Below, in pieces: positions 1 to 14,100 of a stretch of 64,000 bases of DNA. The notes under the pieces were generated by a model. The model saw only the letters and a program-made list of their open reading frames with translations, was not told the origin of the DNA and did not search any database. Numbering within the stretch: position 1 is the stretch's first letter; the number at the start of each line of letters is the position of its first letter. The translations under genes and the position numbers were made by a program. Source of the stretch: Pyrrhosoma nymphula (taxonomy: Eukaryota; Arthropoda; Insecta; Odonata; Coenagrionidae); NCBI GenBank assembly GCA_963573305.1, contig OY754332.1, positions 51,683,559 through 51,747,558 of the forward strand, given 5' to 3'.

Positions 1-1169
1 TGCATCGTCCTCACCACCAGCAGCATGTAAATGGTCAAGATGGCACCTCCCTCATTGAAGTTCCGAGGGAGGCAAGTGTACCTTTCAGATCATTTATAAT
101 CCAAAGACTCTTAATATTAGACTTGATTTTCTTGCTTTCATCAAAACAGTTTTAGATTTAAATCCCTTTCTTAAATTAAACCTACACAATAAATTCAACT
201 TCTTGTGACTTCCCATCATTGCATACGAAGCCTTATAGCCGTTTTACACGGGAAAATTTCATGCAGTATGATGCAAGGATGTAAGTACAGTGAAATTTCC
301 GTTGTGTAATGCGAGGATTTGCTAGAATGACAGGGCCAATGCCCGAAGTAAAGACAAATAAAGCCCCTGCTCTAATTCGGTGCCCACGTTTTTTCAATTT
401 CTCTACATCAAACTGCGCAAATGCAAATTGCTTTGTGCCTTGTGACACACGGCTCTCTAATGTGCATTGAACATTTATATAGTTTCATTTCGTGCCTCAT
501 CATCAGTAGTCTACAATCCGAAGTTTGATTTGCTGCAACTCTCCACCACTCCACTCTCCTCTCTGCCAATCGCATCATTCCTGCATATTTTTCACTTCGC
601 CGTCCTTAATTATTTGGCTGATGTATTCTATTCTTAATTTTCCTTTGTGGTTCTTTTCATTCAGTTGTCCACACATTCTCAGCTGTTCATCGCGGCAGTT
701 GTGAATAGCTTTAATTGGTCGCCTTGTCACGTGTAGCTACAGTTAAGATCTGGGGTCCCTGAACGTTTTTCAGCATCAAACCCTTCAAGGATATTTAACA
801 ATCTTAACGATCCCCTCATCTTTGTTATTACTTATTATAATAGAACTGAAAAAATACGCTAATTTGGTTTTTAGAGTATTTTAGTGTTTATTATTTTTCT
901 AAAAGTGTCAAGTACGTCGTATTATAAAATGTAACTAAAGGGGCGTGTTAGTGGCCTGGCCTTTAAAACTAATGATGAAAATGTATATTTTGAATGAAAT
1001 TATTACGCTAATTGATACAAGACACGTGGAAATGTAACCTACAGGGTAATAATATTTAACTATTTAGTATGTGAGTATTTTTGTAACTTTTTTTCCATCC
1101 ACCCCCGAACCTGCATCCACTCCTCTCAATGTCGTTCAATCGTAGGTTTCTGTGGTGTTGAAGCGAATG
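1..1169. other. Upstream flank, no gene seen
   Basis: This is AT-rich sequence 5' of the VWDE-like gene. Only short reading frames without recognisable motifs are present, and I see no RNA gene or transposon coding sequence. Confidence 0.5.
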
Positions 1170-1290
1170 TTCCTGGGTGCCCACTGCGTAAGTTGTTTTT
1201 GTTGACAGCAGTTTCAACCTGAAGACACCTGTTAGAATACAGGCGAAACTGATGTCAGAAAAAAACAACTTACACGGTGAGCACCCGGAA
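1170..1290 (+). repeat. Inverted repeat with hammerhead-like core
   Basis: Two imperfect inverted arms (1170-1216 and 1244-1290) share a TAAGTTGTTTTT-type core and the block GGGTGC(C/T)CAC. The loop side carries CTGAAGA at 1219-1225, then a 5-bp perfect hairpin (CCTGT 1228-1232 with ACAGG 1239-1243), then GAAAC at 1245-1249 and GTC at 1254-1256. AC/GT around a 4-base loop could form a very short stem III. This order matches a type I hammerhead ribozyme core, as found at the ends of Penelope-like retroelements. Weak points are a C-C apposition at the base of helix II and a stem I that is only distal. It is probably a degraded element end. Confidence 0.55.
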
Positions 1291-1914
1291 ATGCAGGAGT
1301 ATTCCCTCTCAATGTCATATCGGCCCCAGGGGGTCTATATCGGCAACTTCCAGTACCCCTGGTTTAGAGGACCTAACCTCGTGGATGGTGGCTCACTCGA
1401 AGCACTAATTTGACTTATGAATGTCATCTTGAATGGACCGTGATGGTACACGACAGCTAGTTTCTATAGATTCTCTGAGAATTTCCTTTGCAATCTTGAT
1501 TTATGGATAGCGTGCAGTATGCGTAAGGTCCATGATTCATATCCTCTCTAACCCAGGATAAGAACAAGAGTAGCAAAATTCCATCGGTGATCGGTGGAAT
1601 TGGGATTTCGTCTAATGAGTGCGCGCTTTCTGAGTGACGATTAATATTTTTGATGACCGACGGCGTCCGGAGAAAGAGGGAGTGTCAATTGAGTGAGCTC
1701 ATAAGCGAGTTCATGATTGACTTCGGAGCTGATATGCACCTTCAAAATTTCTCCTCAAATTGCGGCTCGCGTGCTTCCGAGAAAGCATCTCTCGATTAAT
1801 ATAGCAGACAATTGCCGGATTCCTATTGTTCCGTGGCCGCAGGCGGTGGAAGTCCCCTGCCACAAGACTTTCCCTCTCCGCCCCCCTCCCGCCCTTCTTC
1901 TCTCACCACCTCCA
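1291..1914. other. Upstream flank, no gene seen
   Basis: This is non-coding sequence between the inverted repeat and the presumed core promoter. GC content rises sharply from about 1830 towards exon 1. No open frame here has supporting features. Confidence 0.4.
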
Positions 1915-1951
1915 TTTAAAACCGCTCACCGCCGACGCCCGCACCACTCGA
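1915..1951 (+). promoter_or_regulatory. Putative core promoter of the VWDE-like gene
   Basis: A TATA-like TTTAAAA (1915-1921) stands in otherwise C-rich DNA. An initiator-like CCACTC (consensus YYANWY), with its A at 1946, lies 31 bases downstream, the usual spacing. The resulting 5' leader would be about 76 nt, ending at the ATG at 2022. Sequence match only; an upstream non-coding exon is not excluded. Confidence 0.35.
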
Positions 1952-2021
1952 CCGACAGACCGCCTCCGCCGAGGACCTCCGCCTTCCTCCCCCCTATTGG
2001 TGTTGCTCCCGCCGACTCGAG

Positions 2022-2140
2022 ATGACCGTCGGGCGCGCCATCGCCTCGCTGGTCGTCCTGCTCTCGCTGGCGCTGGGGCAGAAGCAGCCACCGCCTCCAC
2101 CGCAGACCCTGAGGCCCCCATCACCGCCCGCGCAGACCAC
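2022..2140 (+). CDS. VWDE-like exon 1: signal peptide and Pro-rich linker
   Basis: The ATG has a purine at -3 (GAGATGA). It starts a typical signal peptide: MTVGRAIAS, then the hydrophobic run LVVLLSLALG, with cleavage likely near ALG-Q. A Pro-rich stretch (five consecutive Pro after QKQ) follows. The exon ends with two bases of a Thr codon before the consensus donor GTGAGT at 2141, which fits the single base supplied by exon 2. The GC-rich composition contrasts with the AT-rich later exons, as expected next to a promoter. Other frames are open across this stretch only because of the base composition. Confidence 0.75.
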
Positions 2141-5100
2141 GTGAGTCGCCTCCGAATCAACCAGCCGCGCCCTGTCGTCTCCGCCCTCCCAGTGTCCCAG
2201 TGATTGTCTGTACCCACGTGCCTACACGTCTCGAGAAGTGTTGACGAATATTTCACGGAGTCAATCACGTGGCGAAATTATCGTTTTTGGCTGCCACGCC
2301 GCCGGGATGGGAGTACCCTTCTACTTTCAGTGCTGCGACGCTGTTGATTATTCGAATGTAGTTCGTTCGGAGCCGTTTCCTTTGACTAAGTACCTATTTT
2401 CGTCGCATGTTGATGAGGAACGCTTGGCAATACTATTTATCCCTTGTGAGAAGTGTGAACCTTGTGGTTTACCCCTTTGGATTAGTCATTGTGGCCATCA
2501 GTGTGCATTAGTTGAAGAAATAGTTATTGGTTGAAGTGCTTAATTTCTTCCTATGTCGCTTTCAATTATTTTTATTTTCCTTGCTGGTATTTAACACCGG
2601 ATGTCAGGCCTGTGCTACAGCAAACGTTTCTAACGTAGCGAGGATAGAATAGAATTGGTGATTTCTAGGCTAGCGTTTCTACCATTTATAGGCTAAAATT
2701 ACTATGGATCTAATTTATATTTATTGTTAGGTTAGTTACACTGGGAGCCTGTAATCTCTCAGGCAAATGGCACAAATTCATCAAACGTTTAGGGATCGTA
2801 TTATGTTGCTATTAGACTTTAATTCGGTATGCTTTCAATTTTGCATGAAGCTTTTTGCGTTAAAAGTGTTGCATTCAGGAACACTGAACCCTAGCCAAAT
2901 TAGGATGAATAGAGAATTATTAAATGATTAGGGAACATTTATTGGAACTGATGAAATTTGTCCACTTATGCAATGGCTGCTATAATAATATTTTCTCTCA
3001 TACTCTTACAAAAGATTAAATTACACTTGTCTATATCTTTCAGAAGTTTCAGAAGTAGGTATCGAAGAATAAAAAACACTGATAATTGATGTGTAGGAGG
3101 CATCGACTCCTCGAGTTAGTGATGAGCTACGTTGTCGAGCGATTCTGGTAGTTGTTCCCTCCAGAAGTCCCACCTTTCCTGAATTATGTTGCTTCTTTTA
3201 TAAAATCTAAGCTTTTTGTTCTTTTTTTCAGCCATTGTAATAAAAAATGCAATTGGCATGTTTATAATAAATTTCACTGATTCACCAATGCAGTATTGCT
3301 TGTCTTATATTGAGTGGGATGACGAGTAGGAAGGAAAACAGGGGAGGACGAGTGACAAAAAGTTAATTTTGTGTTCAAAATCAGAAACGGAATGGTATTT
3401 TTTTGGTAAAATGTACATTGAGCGGGCTAAGGCAAATGCGATAAATGTCGCGCATCCGAAAAACTATTTCCTAGTTCGGATGCGATTGACAAATATTGCA
3501 TTCAATAAATGGCATTTTTCCTTGCACTGACTGTCATTGGTGAAACAGAAAGGGGAGAAAGCTTTCTTGGACTTTGGTTGAGCGAAATGTATTCTCAGTC
3601 ATAGACAGGTCTTTATCTCTTTTTTGGCAATATTATGCATCCTCGGGAAAATTAATATTTTGTTGCTACAGCTAATCGTTCTTTTAAACTCTATAGTGAT
3701 AGGTTTATGAAAATACTGAGGCAATTTGAGAGACTGCGCACTTTAAACCTTTGGTAGAAAAATGTCATCATCTTCGGGTTTATTGATGACAATTTCTAAT
3801 TAAACTCCATCTCCTCGATTGTAGGGTTTGTAATTACTTTTAATATGTTTGTTTTCTTGTGGATTATTTTACTCTAATATTTCTTAGATAATTACTTAAC
3901 AATTTTCTGGCAGTTCTGCAGAAGCTCATTCAAATTAATTTACGATTCCCCATTCGGACCGAGGTTCATTCAAGTATTGTTTTGTTTCAAGGTGTCCGAA
4001 AAATAGAATCTCTTGGCTTCGGATGGCAGTCTGGTTCATTTTCTCGAGGAAAACTCTCCACCGTTCCGCTCTAAGTCCTCTCAAGTTCTAGCTCATCCTC
4101 CGCGTCATTGATTTTTATTTTTTGGCTTGGCGATCGGGTATCATAATTGGAGGGCATAAATCCTGTTTGGAAACCGAATTCCAGCCGGGAAGGCGAAAGC
4201 CCGCCTAATGTCCACACACGTCGATCCACGGCGTGCGAGGTTCGAAGGGGAGTTGAAGGGGTTTCTATCGCGGGGAATGCCATGGCGTACGGAACACAGG
4301 CGCGGGAAGGGCGGGGGAGGTAAAAAAAAATGCAACTCGGGAGCGCGAAAGTGGACGGACGGAGGAATGGGGATCAAATGGACCGTGTTGGAGTGGAGGG
4401 GGAGGGAGGGGGTAGGCGGTCCGGAAGGAGGAGAGTGAGAGGGAGAGAAGGAGGGAGGGGACTGAGGCCGTCAAGGGGAGCGGGTTGGCCCATAAAGGTG
4501 GCTCCGCTGTGAAATAACATCCATGTCATGCTATTCACATTCTGGCTACTAGAGATGAGTTTCGAGAGGTACGAAACGAAACGGTATTATGATGTAAAAT
4601 ACCGGCGGTACCGATCAATCACCGGTGTACAATGCCCAGTGTGACTAAGAGAGTGCTGTTCACGAAAGTCTTCGTCACTTCGTTCTTTTTTATTCGAGAA
4701 ATATTTAAATAAGCAAAAATGGGATATTTTTTCTGATTTATTAGGCCTATAAGGGTCAATGCGCATTTGATTCATGTCATATATTTCTAAAGAGTTTTTT
4801 ATTGCTGTTCTACCTACTTAAATACCTATGATCGTTAGTGTTTAGCGATCAACCACAGAAATACACATTAAAAAGTTTATTTTGATCTCTGTTTTCATTG
4901 TTATCCCAGTAGTGTTAAAAACATATGTAATTGATGACAAGGTTTCAGCTGGACAGTCGTATTCACTTTGATCGGTAAACGCCTCTCTTACCCCATCTAC
5001 CGCCCTAGGTACTCCGATCGTCGGTAATCGTCGAGAAAACCGAAAGCGCGTATTTCCGATATTATCAGCTACCATCGGTAGTTCTCTTTTCGATGGCGAT

Positions 5101-8100
5101 TTCACCATGTAAAAACATGTCACATGAAACAAAATCATACTTTACCACCCTGTTTATTTTCGCAGATTGAACTTAAAATTACATGGTCTTAAAGGCAAGG
5201 ATGGGTAAAATACTTTGTAATCGAATGTAAATGGCAATTTCAGAAAAAACACTCTTTAAAATAAATAAGCTTACCCTGGGTAATGGGTATGGTAATAATA
5301 GGTATGCACCGGCCCACCTTATGTTTTAGTTTTTATTAAATAACTTCAATAATTTAAGTCAATATGCGTTGATTCAAAAGAACGAGCGTTGCAGTAGGCT
5401 GCTATGGCTTAAAAATGATTTCATAAAAAAATATATTCGTCGGCTCACGTATACAATTTGTACTTTTATTTTGTTTTCTTGTAGCCAAATCAAGTCATCA
5501 GCGGAAAATAGTATTTTTTACTAGGCAATATAAACGTGAATGTGCAAATCAGTAATTCTTTCGACTCAAGCAGCCAGAGTGGAACCTCCTTAATGGGGAC
5601 GAAGGACTGCCCAACGGACGGGTGAGTCAGTACTTCTTCGAAGATAATCTACACGCGGAAGAGGAAGGGCGGACTCGGTAGGAGGCAAATCGGAAGACTC
5701 GCCGACGGCCGAGGAAGTTGGGTGGAGTATAGGAAGGAAGGGTGGAGCGTTGGCGCGGGGTGGAGCGGCGTCTTGCCGGGAGTGTGCCGAGGACGTCGGC
5801 GGGCGTTTCAATCGGACTTGGTCTTTCGGGAGGGAGGGGGGGGACGGAGACGGTTCCCTCCTGCCCCCCCCCCCTCTGGGGCAGGAGGCAATTTGCAGTG
5901 TGGAGGCGTGAAGAGGAAGAAGTGGTGGGGTGTGCGGGGATTAGCGTCCAGGTACGGGTCTCCACGGAGCGGAGAAAGCGTGACAGGGCGGCGGCAGCGG
6001 CGAGCGATTTTGTCCCTCTTCGTGGAATCATAACGACCCCCCCCGCACCTTCCCTCTCGTTGTCGCGCGAAAATACTGTTTTTCCTTTTCTTTTCGCGTT
6101 TGCCCCGTTTGCGATTTTATGTGTGCGTTACGCAACGCCTACCCCCGCTTACAAATTGGCTTGGGGGCTTAAATATTTCACTGGATGCGATTTAAATAAC
6201 CGCCCTTCTGTTTTCTCCTATTTGTTATCCCGAAATACCTTTATTAATTTTATTTATTTACTTAAGTTCACCAGAAAGCAGCCATGAAGGCCTTTTACAT
6301 TGGGTATTATTAAATAAATAAATCAATTCGCATGAATTAGAAATAACAAAATCATCTAACAATAAGTAAACAAGATATAGTTGTGTTTAACGATTTGGAC
6401 TGCAATTTAACTCCCGATATACAGGGAAGGACAGAGAATGGAGAGAAAGAATTTTTTTTGATGCATTGGTTTTAAGGATGGGATTGAAGAAGGGTAGGAC
6501 GTACGCTGAGATGTAGAAAGAATTATTATAAGTAGATAGGGCCCTGAACATGTAAAAATCTAACGGTTTTTCACTCAGTTTCATCTAAACCTACCTTAAC
6601 CGGTAGATTACCTTTTTCATAATATTTGATTGTATGTTACAGCAGGGTACGCAACTGTAAAGACGATTCTTCTAAGAGATACTGTGAAAATTCCAGGTCT
6701 TAGTTTCTACACCTGTAAAATATTTGTGTTACTAGTAAGCTGTTTAAGGAACGACCTTTGTAATGACTATACGTGGAAATAACAATAAGAAGTACAATTC
6801 AGAATATAATACCATACCTGAGTGCATTCTGCCGAAAAAGCCCGCCCTTATCAAGAAGAGAGCAAAGTGTATTTTAGATCGTCCCTATGTATGCTAGCGT
6901 ATGTTGAAACTACTGTAGGAAGCCTATAGCCACTTAGTTACTCCATTAAATTGCATCTTACGTAAAACGGAATGAGTAGCCGACACGTATTTATAGAAAC
7001 ATTTATTAGCAGATTCACGCTGCAAATTTATTTTAGGGCACAAGCTTCAATCTTGTGTATGATTAATAAGACTGTTAGTGATATTAAAATTGGAATGATA
7101 GTGTCTAATATAAACTGGCGGTGTGCTGTAGCTTTTCGTATTCTTCTTTTAGAATGCAATTCAGCCAAGTCGATTATGATCAAAGTTAATCCCAAGCAAT
7201 GTATTTTTATATTGTTTCAGCTAAATAGCTTTCTTTGACCCTAAGTGTCTCAAAATGAGGTGGTAAGCGTGTAAGAATTTTTGCATATGCGCATTTAACC
7301 TTCTTCTTAACTTCAGATCTAATTTTGAACGTAAAACAATTTACATCGGGTTACTGCTTATTTTTTGTGAAAGATATTAATAGCGCTTTCACCCGTTATA
7401 GAAGCATAACTATGCATGATTGTGGGAAAAAGGTGTTGAATGCTTATTTGGAGGCTCTAACTACTAATGGTTTGGTGTTGCATGGACGAGGGCAGAGTAA
7501 TTGAGCATTTTTGCTGATTTCGTTCTTTTGAGCGGAAATATTTCCCTAAAACGTCTTTATTTTCTCCGTTTTCGCAGAATCATCTCTCATTGGTCTATAT
7601 TCTTATAATTTTCTTCCATATATATCCGTTCTCGGCAGTTATGTATACGTTAATGCGCCAGGGCCTCTGGTTGTGTGTTTGAGATTTTCGTAGAATTAAT
7701 GCCTTAAGATAAAAGGATACAGCATTAGTAGTGAAATCCCCTGCATAAATCAAGCCTGATACAATCTTTACTGGAATGTTATGTTGATAAAAATGCATTT
7801 TGTTTCAGCTGAAAATGTCTGAAATTGTGTAGTAAAAATGGAAAAGGTTGTAAGTGCCAAAAAATAAAAAAAGGACTTTTTCAGTGAAAAGCGAAGTACA
7901 AGCCAGGCGTAATAAGATAGACAAGTTAGTAAGTGTCAGAAAATTTTTCCCTAGTTTGTGGAGCAGTCGAAAGATGTCAGCACCGTGCAAGAGCCGTGCG
8001 GGGTTGAAACTTATTTTATTGAATACTGAAAATTGTAGTTTCTGGCACTTACAACCTTTTCCATTTTTACTATTCAATTACTCATTTTCTGTTATTAGTC

Positions 8101-11100
8101 GGTACTCATCGGTCTTTTACTTATGTGAGCTCACCGATTAATGTTACTCTTTGAGGAAAATGTCGAGAGGTTATTGATGAAGATACTGAATGATAAAATG
8201 TGTTAAAATGCAAGCAATAGTTTGATGAAGTGCTAACTTTAACGCAGAGCTCTAACATAGAAATATGTATAAGCACACACTACCGTTCAGCGCGACGGGT
8301 GTCTTGGCGTTCTCCATCCTTAATAATAGCGATGAAACTATGAAAATAAACGGTGATCTTAATTTAAATTAAGTTCCGGCATCCTTAATGGCCTTTCTTT
8401 GCTATTGCTTCATCAAAAATAGAGAGTTTGATATCAGCGATGGACGTGAAGTCTCTGGCTGTCGTATGTGCGACAGCACTACCAGGCTCTGAGAAAATTG
8501 CCAGCCAAGCAAACGCGCTCCAATTCGACAAGGGGAGGAATCCTTGCATTTCCGCCTGAAAAAAATAACGCTTCCGGCTCGGCACCGTAAAATTTGGTTC
8601 GTTAAAGGCCATGCATCAATGATTACCGGTAACCTTCAAGCCTTTCATAGCGAAAGAATGTTCGAATTTTTTATAAGGATTATGTTGGTCCTCTTAGTTA
8701 TTTCATGAATATCGAAATGGCACCTGCCACTTTTTATTTATGCAAGGTTTCCATAGTTTTAATAGAGTGAATCTTTACACGAAGGGTGGCATTAATGGTA
8801 GTACATATTACCTACTTATTAAAGGCTACCTCATAATCAAGGAACTCACGGTTTAGGCAGTAGTTACTTTGAATATGGGTGCTGCTAGCGATGGAAAATG
8901 AATTTGTCGGAGAACCATGATATTGAAAGCAGAAACATGCCTTCTGTTAGATTTCCACTCGGATACTGATATCAATAGCAGTAAGTATTTATTAATTTTT
9001 TCATGGAAACTTGAGCACAATGAAAACCCAAGATGAATCTTTATGGTTTGTTAGACTTGAGTAATTTTAACTAGCTTTGTGCAAAAAAGATATTAATGTA
9101 GCTGTGATACATATGTGGGCACACTTGCTAAAATTGCTAAATGGTGAGAACATTTTTCAGAATTCCACAGGTTGATTGCGGTTCAACCGATCCGACCGAC
9201 AGGTCGATTGCGGTATCGAGGTCAGTATGGGTATAGAATAAAATCTTTCCCCAATAAATGAGGGGGATCCAACGATGCAACTTGCATCTTCCATGGAAAT
9301 TCTAGGTGTTCGAAATTCTCGTGCCTAGAACCCGCAGTGTTCTGCTAGGGTGGGCACTGTGCCACCCATGATCATTTTTTTGTTCCATGCTGGCGATTGG
9401 ATCTAGAGTTAATATTATTTACCATTTATATTTGTTGTTCATCTACCGCATACTTCTGACTAATATATATGTTTGAATTCTATTTCAAGGTCTTGCGATT
9501 AAACCTCATCGTGTTCCTAAAAAATGTCTCTCCAAGGTCTCCTGTCACTCAAACCGCCGAGAGCTGTAATATATTCTGGGTATTCTCCATTTCTCAAACT
9601 AGAACTTTTCGTACTGTAGAGCGCCGTTTTGACAAAAAATTACTTAATCCTACAAACTAATGTGAGAAGCTATTTACCGTTGCTTTATGTGAAAGATGTG
9701 TTAAGTGTAGCGTGGAGGAGCTCGACATTCCGTGATAACTACATAGCCGCTAACAAATATCCATAAATCCATGAAGTATACCACATGATTTCTTGCACAT
9801 TAAATACTTTTCTTCACACAAACATAAAGTGAGGTTGGTACTTTAATACCTCCTACCACGCGCTCTTGTTCGGGCTCGCAAAATACTCTGTAGGTTAGCT
9901 TTCTCCGGTGGACCAAGCCGGTCCACAGAACGGTCTACTGCTGCTAGTCCGACAAAAATTGTGCCGAAATTATGTAACGTCTATAAAGTAGCTGTATGAT
10001 TAGGGCGGACTAACAAAATTTTTATTTTTATAGCATTAATTTAATGGATTAAAAATGATCAAATAAGGAAGAAGAGATATCGCGTTTCCCAGCAGGTATG
10101 GGTGCTGTTCCGCACCGACGTTTCGACGGCCAAATCTCTCATCGTTTTCAGGGTGAATGCTAGAGCTAGGTTTCCACCCATTACTCTCAAGCAATTCTCA
10201 AGAAAATTAGGCGGGAACGAAAACGCACCAATTTTAGAGCCAGTCAGTCAGAGTACACTTGAACTTGCCATAAATATTATACAAGCCTATTGGGTCTAGC
10301 GTTCGCCCAGAAGACGCTGATTGACTTGGCCGTCGAAACGCGGGTGCTGAACAACCCTGTAACCAGATATGAAATACGCGATCTCTTTCTCCCATCTTTT
10401 CGCCGGCAAAGCCAAAGGATAATTTCAATAATCAACGCCATTATTTCCCACTTAGTGGTTCACCGGTACACGAAATATTTATCTTTATTTTTCCGGTCCG
10501 CAGGTGTAATAGGATTGAAAAACACAGGTGTATATGGCATAACTTTTCTTTCTAAATCTCTTTAGTTTTGCGTACATGGACGGTCTTGTACGCGGGCTGA
10601 CAATTTTCCGTCCTGACACCGATATTTTGTCGGGGCCCATATAGCTGTAATAATCCTATCAATATTACTCACGGGGCATTTGGAAACGCATACGGATTGG
10701 AATCGTTAAAGACGTAGTGTAACTCATTTGCACTTCCAATTTCGTTTAAATCTTCTCGATGCCAAAAGCTCCGAGGTTGCGGGCTTCAGTTATGCAGAAT
10801 TTGTGACTGGCCATATGATGCTATTCCCTTGCTATTCTAATAACAACCGTGTATAGCCTTTAACGGTGTTAAACATCGCCGTTGGCGTAGCCTTTATTGC
10901 TCTTTTTTTGTTTTGGCCATGTTACCTTGCTTAACTGGAGTTGAACGTATTTTACCCAATATATCACTCGTCAATTTCCTTGCAGAAAATCACCGAGGAA
11001 TTTTTCTTTCGTTAGAATAGGAATCTTAAGCATAGATGATTATATTATACGAAACCAATGGATGGAGTACATCAAGTAAATTATGAGAGATGATTATGAG

Positions 11101-14100
11101 AAGGTTGGCCGAGAGGAGAGTGGATAGTTGCAGGTAGCTAATATTCGGATTGAAGTTTGCTTATGATTATGACATTCCCCATCTGTTTACTTCATTATTT
11201 CAGTTTCTTTAAAAGAATCACGTAAATATTTGGCTACACATTAGGTCTTGGGAGTATTCATACCGTAACTCTCACTCAAGATCATCGTAAATGTTGTCAC
11301 AGCAGCAACTCTCAACTTATGTTAATGATTGGGTTCCAGTAGGAAGACGTGAATTCGGTCTCAATTGTACTTTTGCCATTTGTTCACTATTTGCTTTAGT
11401 TTCACCGCATTGTAATAAGCCAAATTGGTCAGATTCGTTTTAAAAGATTACTTCTTGCTAGGGTTTTCGAGCTGAAAAACAGCATTGAGCCGTGTAATAC
11501 TTAGAAGTTATTATCTCGTATTTAATGAATGGAGGATATCGCAAAGAATTCAATACGGAAGAGGTTTCTTTGATATCAAATAACAAAAATATACGCATGA
11601 ACCTGCTGACAGTACTTACAAATTGATTTGAAACTTAAGGAGAAAGTAAAGATCCCATTAGAAAGAAAGAGATGCATAAACGTCGGAAGTTGTCTCTGTT
11701 TTTGGAATGTTTTCAGTTGGGAGATTCGAAAGTATTTCGATAAGTAAATCTACCCATGCTCATTAATGGAGTCGAGATCATTAAAAAGCGAGAAAATAAT
11801 TTTTTAACTCATGCATGGGGTGCTGCGGTGTTCCAGGGCACTGGACATTGCATGCCTCAGTGCGTGAGTGAATACAGCGTGTACCTGCCTTCTCCTGCTC
11901 TAATGAATGTAACACCTCATTAAATACTTACCGTTTTAATCATCTTTAAGAGTATGTCATCGACGATGGTGAACAAGAAAAGATTTATTCAGCGAAACAA
12001 ACTTCATCCAGTATCTTTCAGAAACACCATATATTTTCTCCGTCATTGGGGATATGCTCTTTTTTTCTAGGCAAACTGTGCGTGGAAACGACTGGCACCT
12101 GCACATTGGTATATAATTAACTGGGCCAGTTCAAATAAAAGATTTCCAATGTAGCTGAAGCCTGAAAATTGCATTGTTGCCGAAGTTGAATGAGGTAGCT
12201 GTATTATAATGGTTCATATTTAATCGATCAATCATGATAAGCTTCAATAAATGCTAGGGGTAATTTCATTAGAGCGTTTCCTTTTTATATGTAAACGGCT
12301 GGTGTCCTAACACCCCCCGCCACACGCCTATTGAGGCGGCTTGCAGGGTAGTATGTAGATGTAGATGTAGAAGTTTATAGATTTTTGTGAGATAAAACCC
12401 AAGCCCAACAAGCTTCAGCACCTTGTGAAAAGAAATGAAATAGCCAATATGAGCACCACTTGCATGGATTTCTTACTTTATTATTCTAGATCGTGAAAAG
12501 GAGCTATGGTGTAGCCCTTGGTTGTAACAATGTTGATAGACGTGATTGTTAAATTTCCGGAGCAATGGGGCGATTTAACATCCAAACGCTTGGGATCCGT
12601 TGGCTTTCGATTAACCTCACTCTACTAGACAGAAGAACAAATAAGTCGTATCATTTGGGCGACCGTACAGCGCAGAACCGAATGTTACCAGATATCAGAT
12701 AGGCAGCATTTTTCGCATTTAATTATAATGTACCTCTTCGTGAAAACCCTCTACACTAGTATTGATTATGCGTATCTAAAATATATTGTTTTAAGCTGAT
12801 ATACCTGCGACTTTGAAGTTTTGTGTCTATTTTTATTCGCAGAGTCTACTATTTTGCAAAACTTTATTACATTTTAACTTGGTGTTGTGCGAATTACCCA
12901 GACTAATAAAGAGAATATTTGCTTAAATTAGGAATCAGAATATTTTAATAAAACATTGAGTTGATTGAGGCAGCTAAGCACAGGAAAAAATAATATATCG
13001 ATACATAAGCATACATATAAAAAGACCAATCTATAATTCATGACAAGCAATACATGCTTTAGCTATTAATTTTAAACAACATTTTAAAGTTTCCGGACAC
13101 CATTTCATTTTGGTTCATTTATTTAATTCTTGAATTATCTCGCAGTTAGAGGAATCTAGGGTCGTATCTATCTTCAGACAACATTCTAAAAAAACACCTA
13201 CTTTAACATATAAAGCCTGCCATCTATTATAGAGATTATAAATTCTAATTAAACTGAACACACTTCTGCTGTATGGTTCACTTTGCACTTTATTATGCAC
13301 ATTATATGCCCAGACTTGTTTGGAGTTAAGTATGCTTGAAGTTAAGTTTGTCTAAAGTATATGACGTTTTCATAAGAACACAGCTTCAGGCTGATAAGGA
13401 GAATAATTTCCTCTCTGTCAGCTCAATAAATCCAAAATATTTAACATTTGTGTCACTTCCTAACAAACATTACATACAAACTCCAACCAGCCTTTGTACA
13501 TTAACGACTCAATTGCTACATCACCTATGTAACTCATTTTTCTTTTGATAATGCCTATTTTGCTTTTCAACGGATTACATTTTATTTCTTGCAGAATAAT
13601 AAATAATCATCTGCATCTTTATAAATTATAGTCTTTGGGAGCTACTTCCTCGGGCACTCACAACGACACCAAAAGACATCCCTTGTTAATATTAATTAAT
13701 TGTACCGCTTTTAATACCTTAAGCTAATAAGCCATAGTTGGCTTTACATTTAGGCAGTTTTAAGTCGTTATAATAAAATATAATCCCATTCTCAAAAAAG
13801 AATGTTGAGTATACCGTATAATAAACCTTGAAGTAGAAAAAGTATTTAATGAATTCAAATGAAATACCCTACATTTCATAAGAATATAAAACAATCACTA
13901 TGCTTAATTTTTATGAATGTAGACAATGACACTATGTGAGATCATTGTAGCACAATTGAAACTATTGGTAAAGAAGCGGAATGTCTTCTCAAATAGTTGA
14001 TAATTTTAATAGCATTTATTCAGCACAATACCATACATAAAACATTTATCAAGGAACCAATGTCCTATTTGGTAGATGTGGGCCCATTTTGGCATAAATA

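Noticed and set aside
1826..2203. 125-codon frame overlapping exon 1
   Set aside because: It is in a different phase from the signal-peptide exon, is low-complexity and crosses the strong GTGAGT donor at 2141.
5742..6287. 181-codon open frame on the + strand
   Set aside because: Same compositional explanation; overlapping long frames in two other phases and no recognisable motif.
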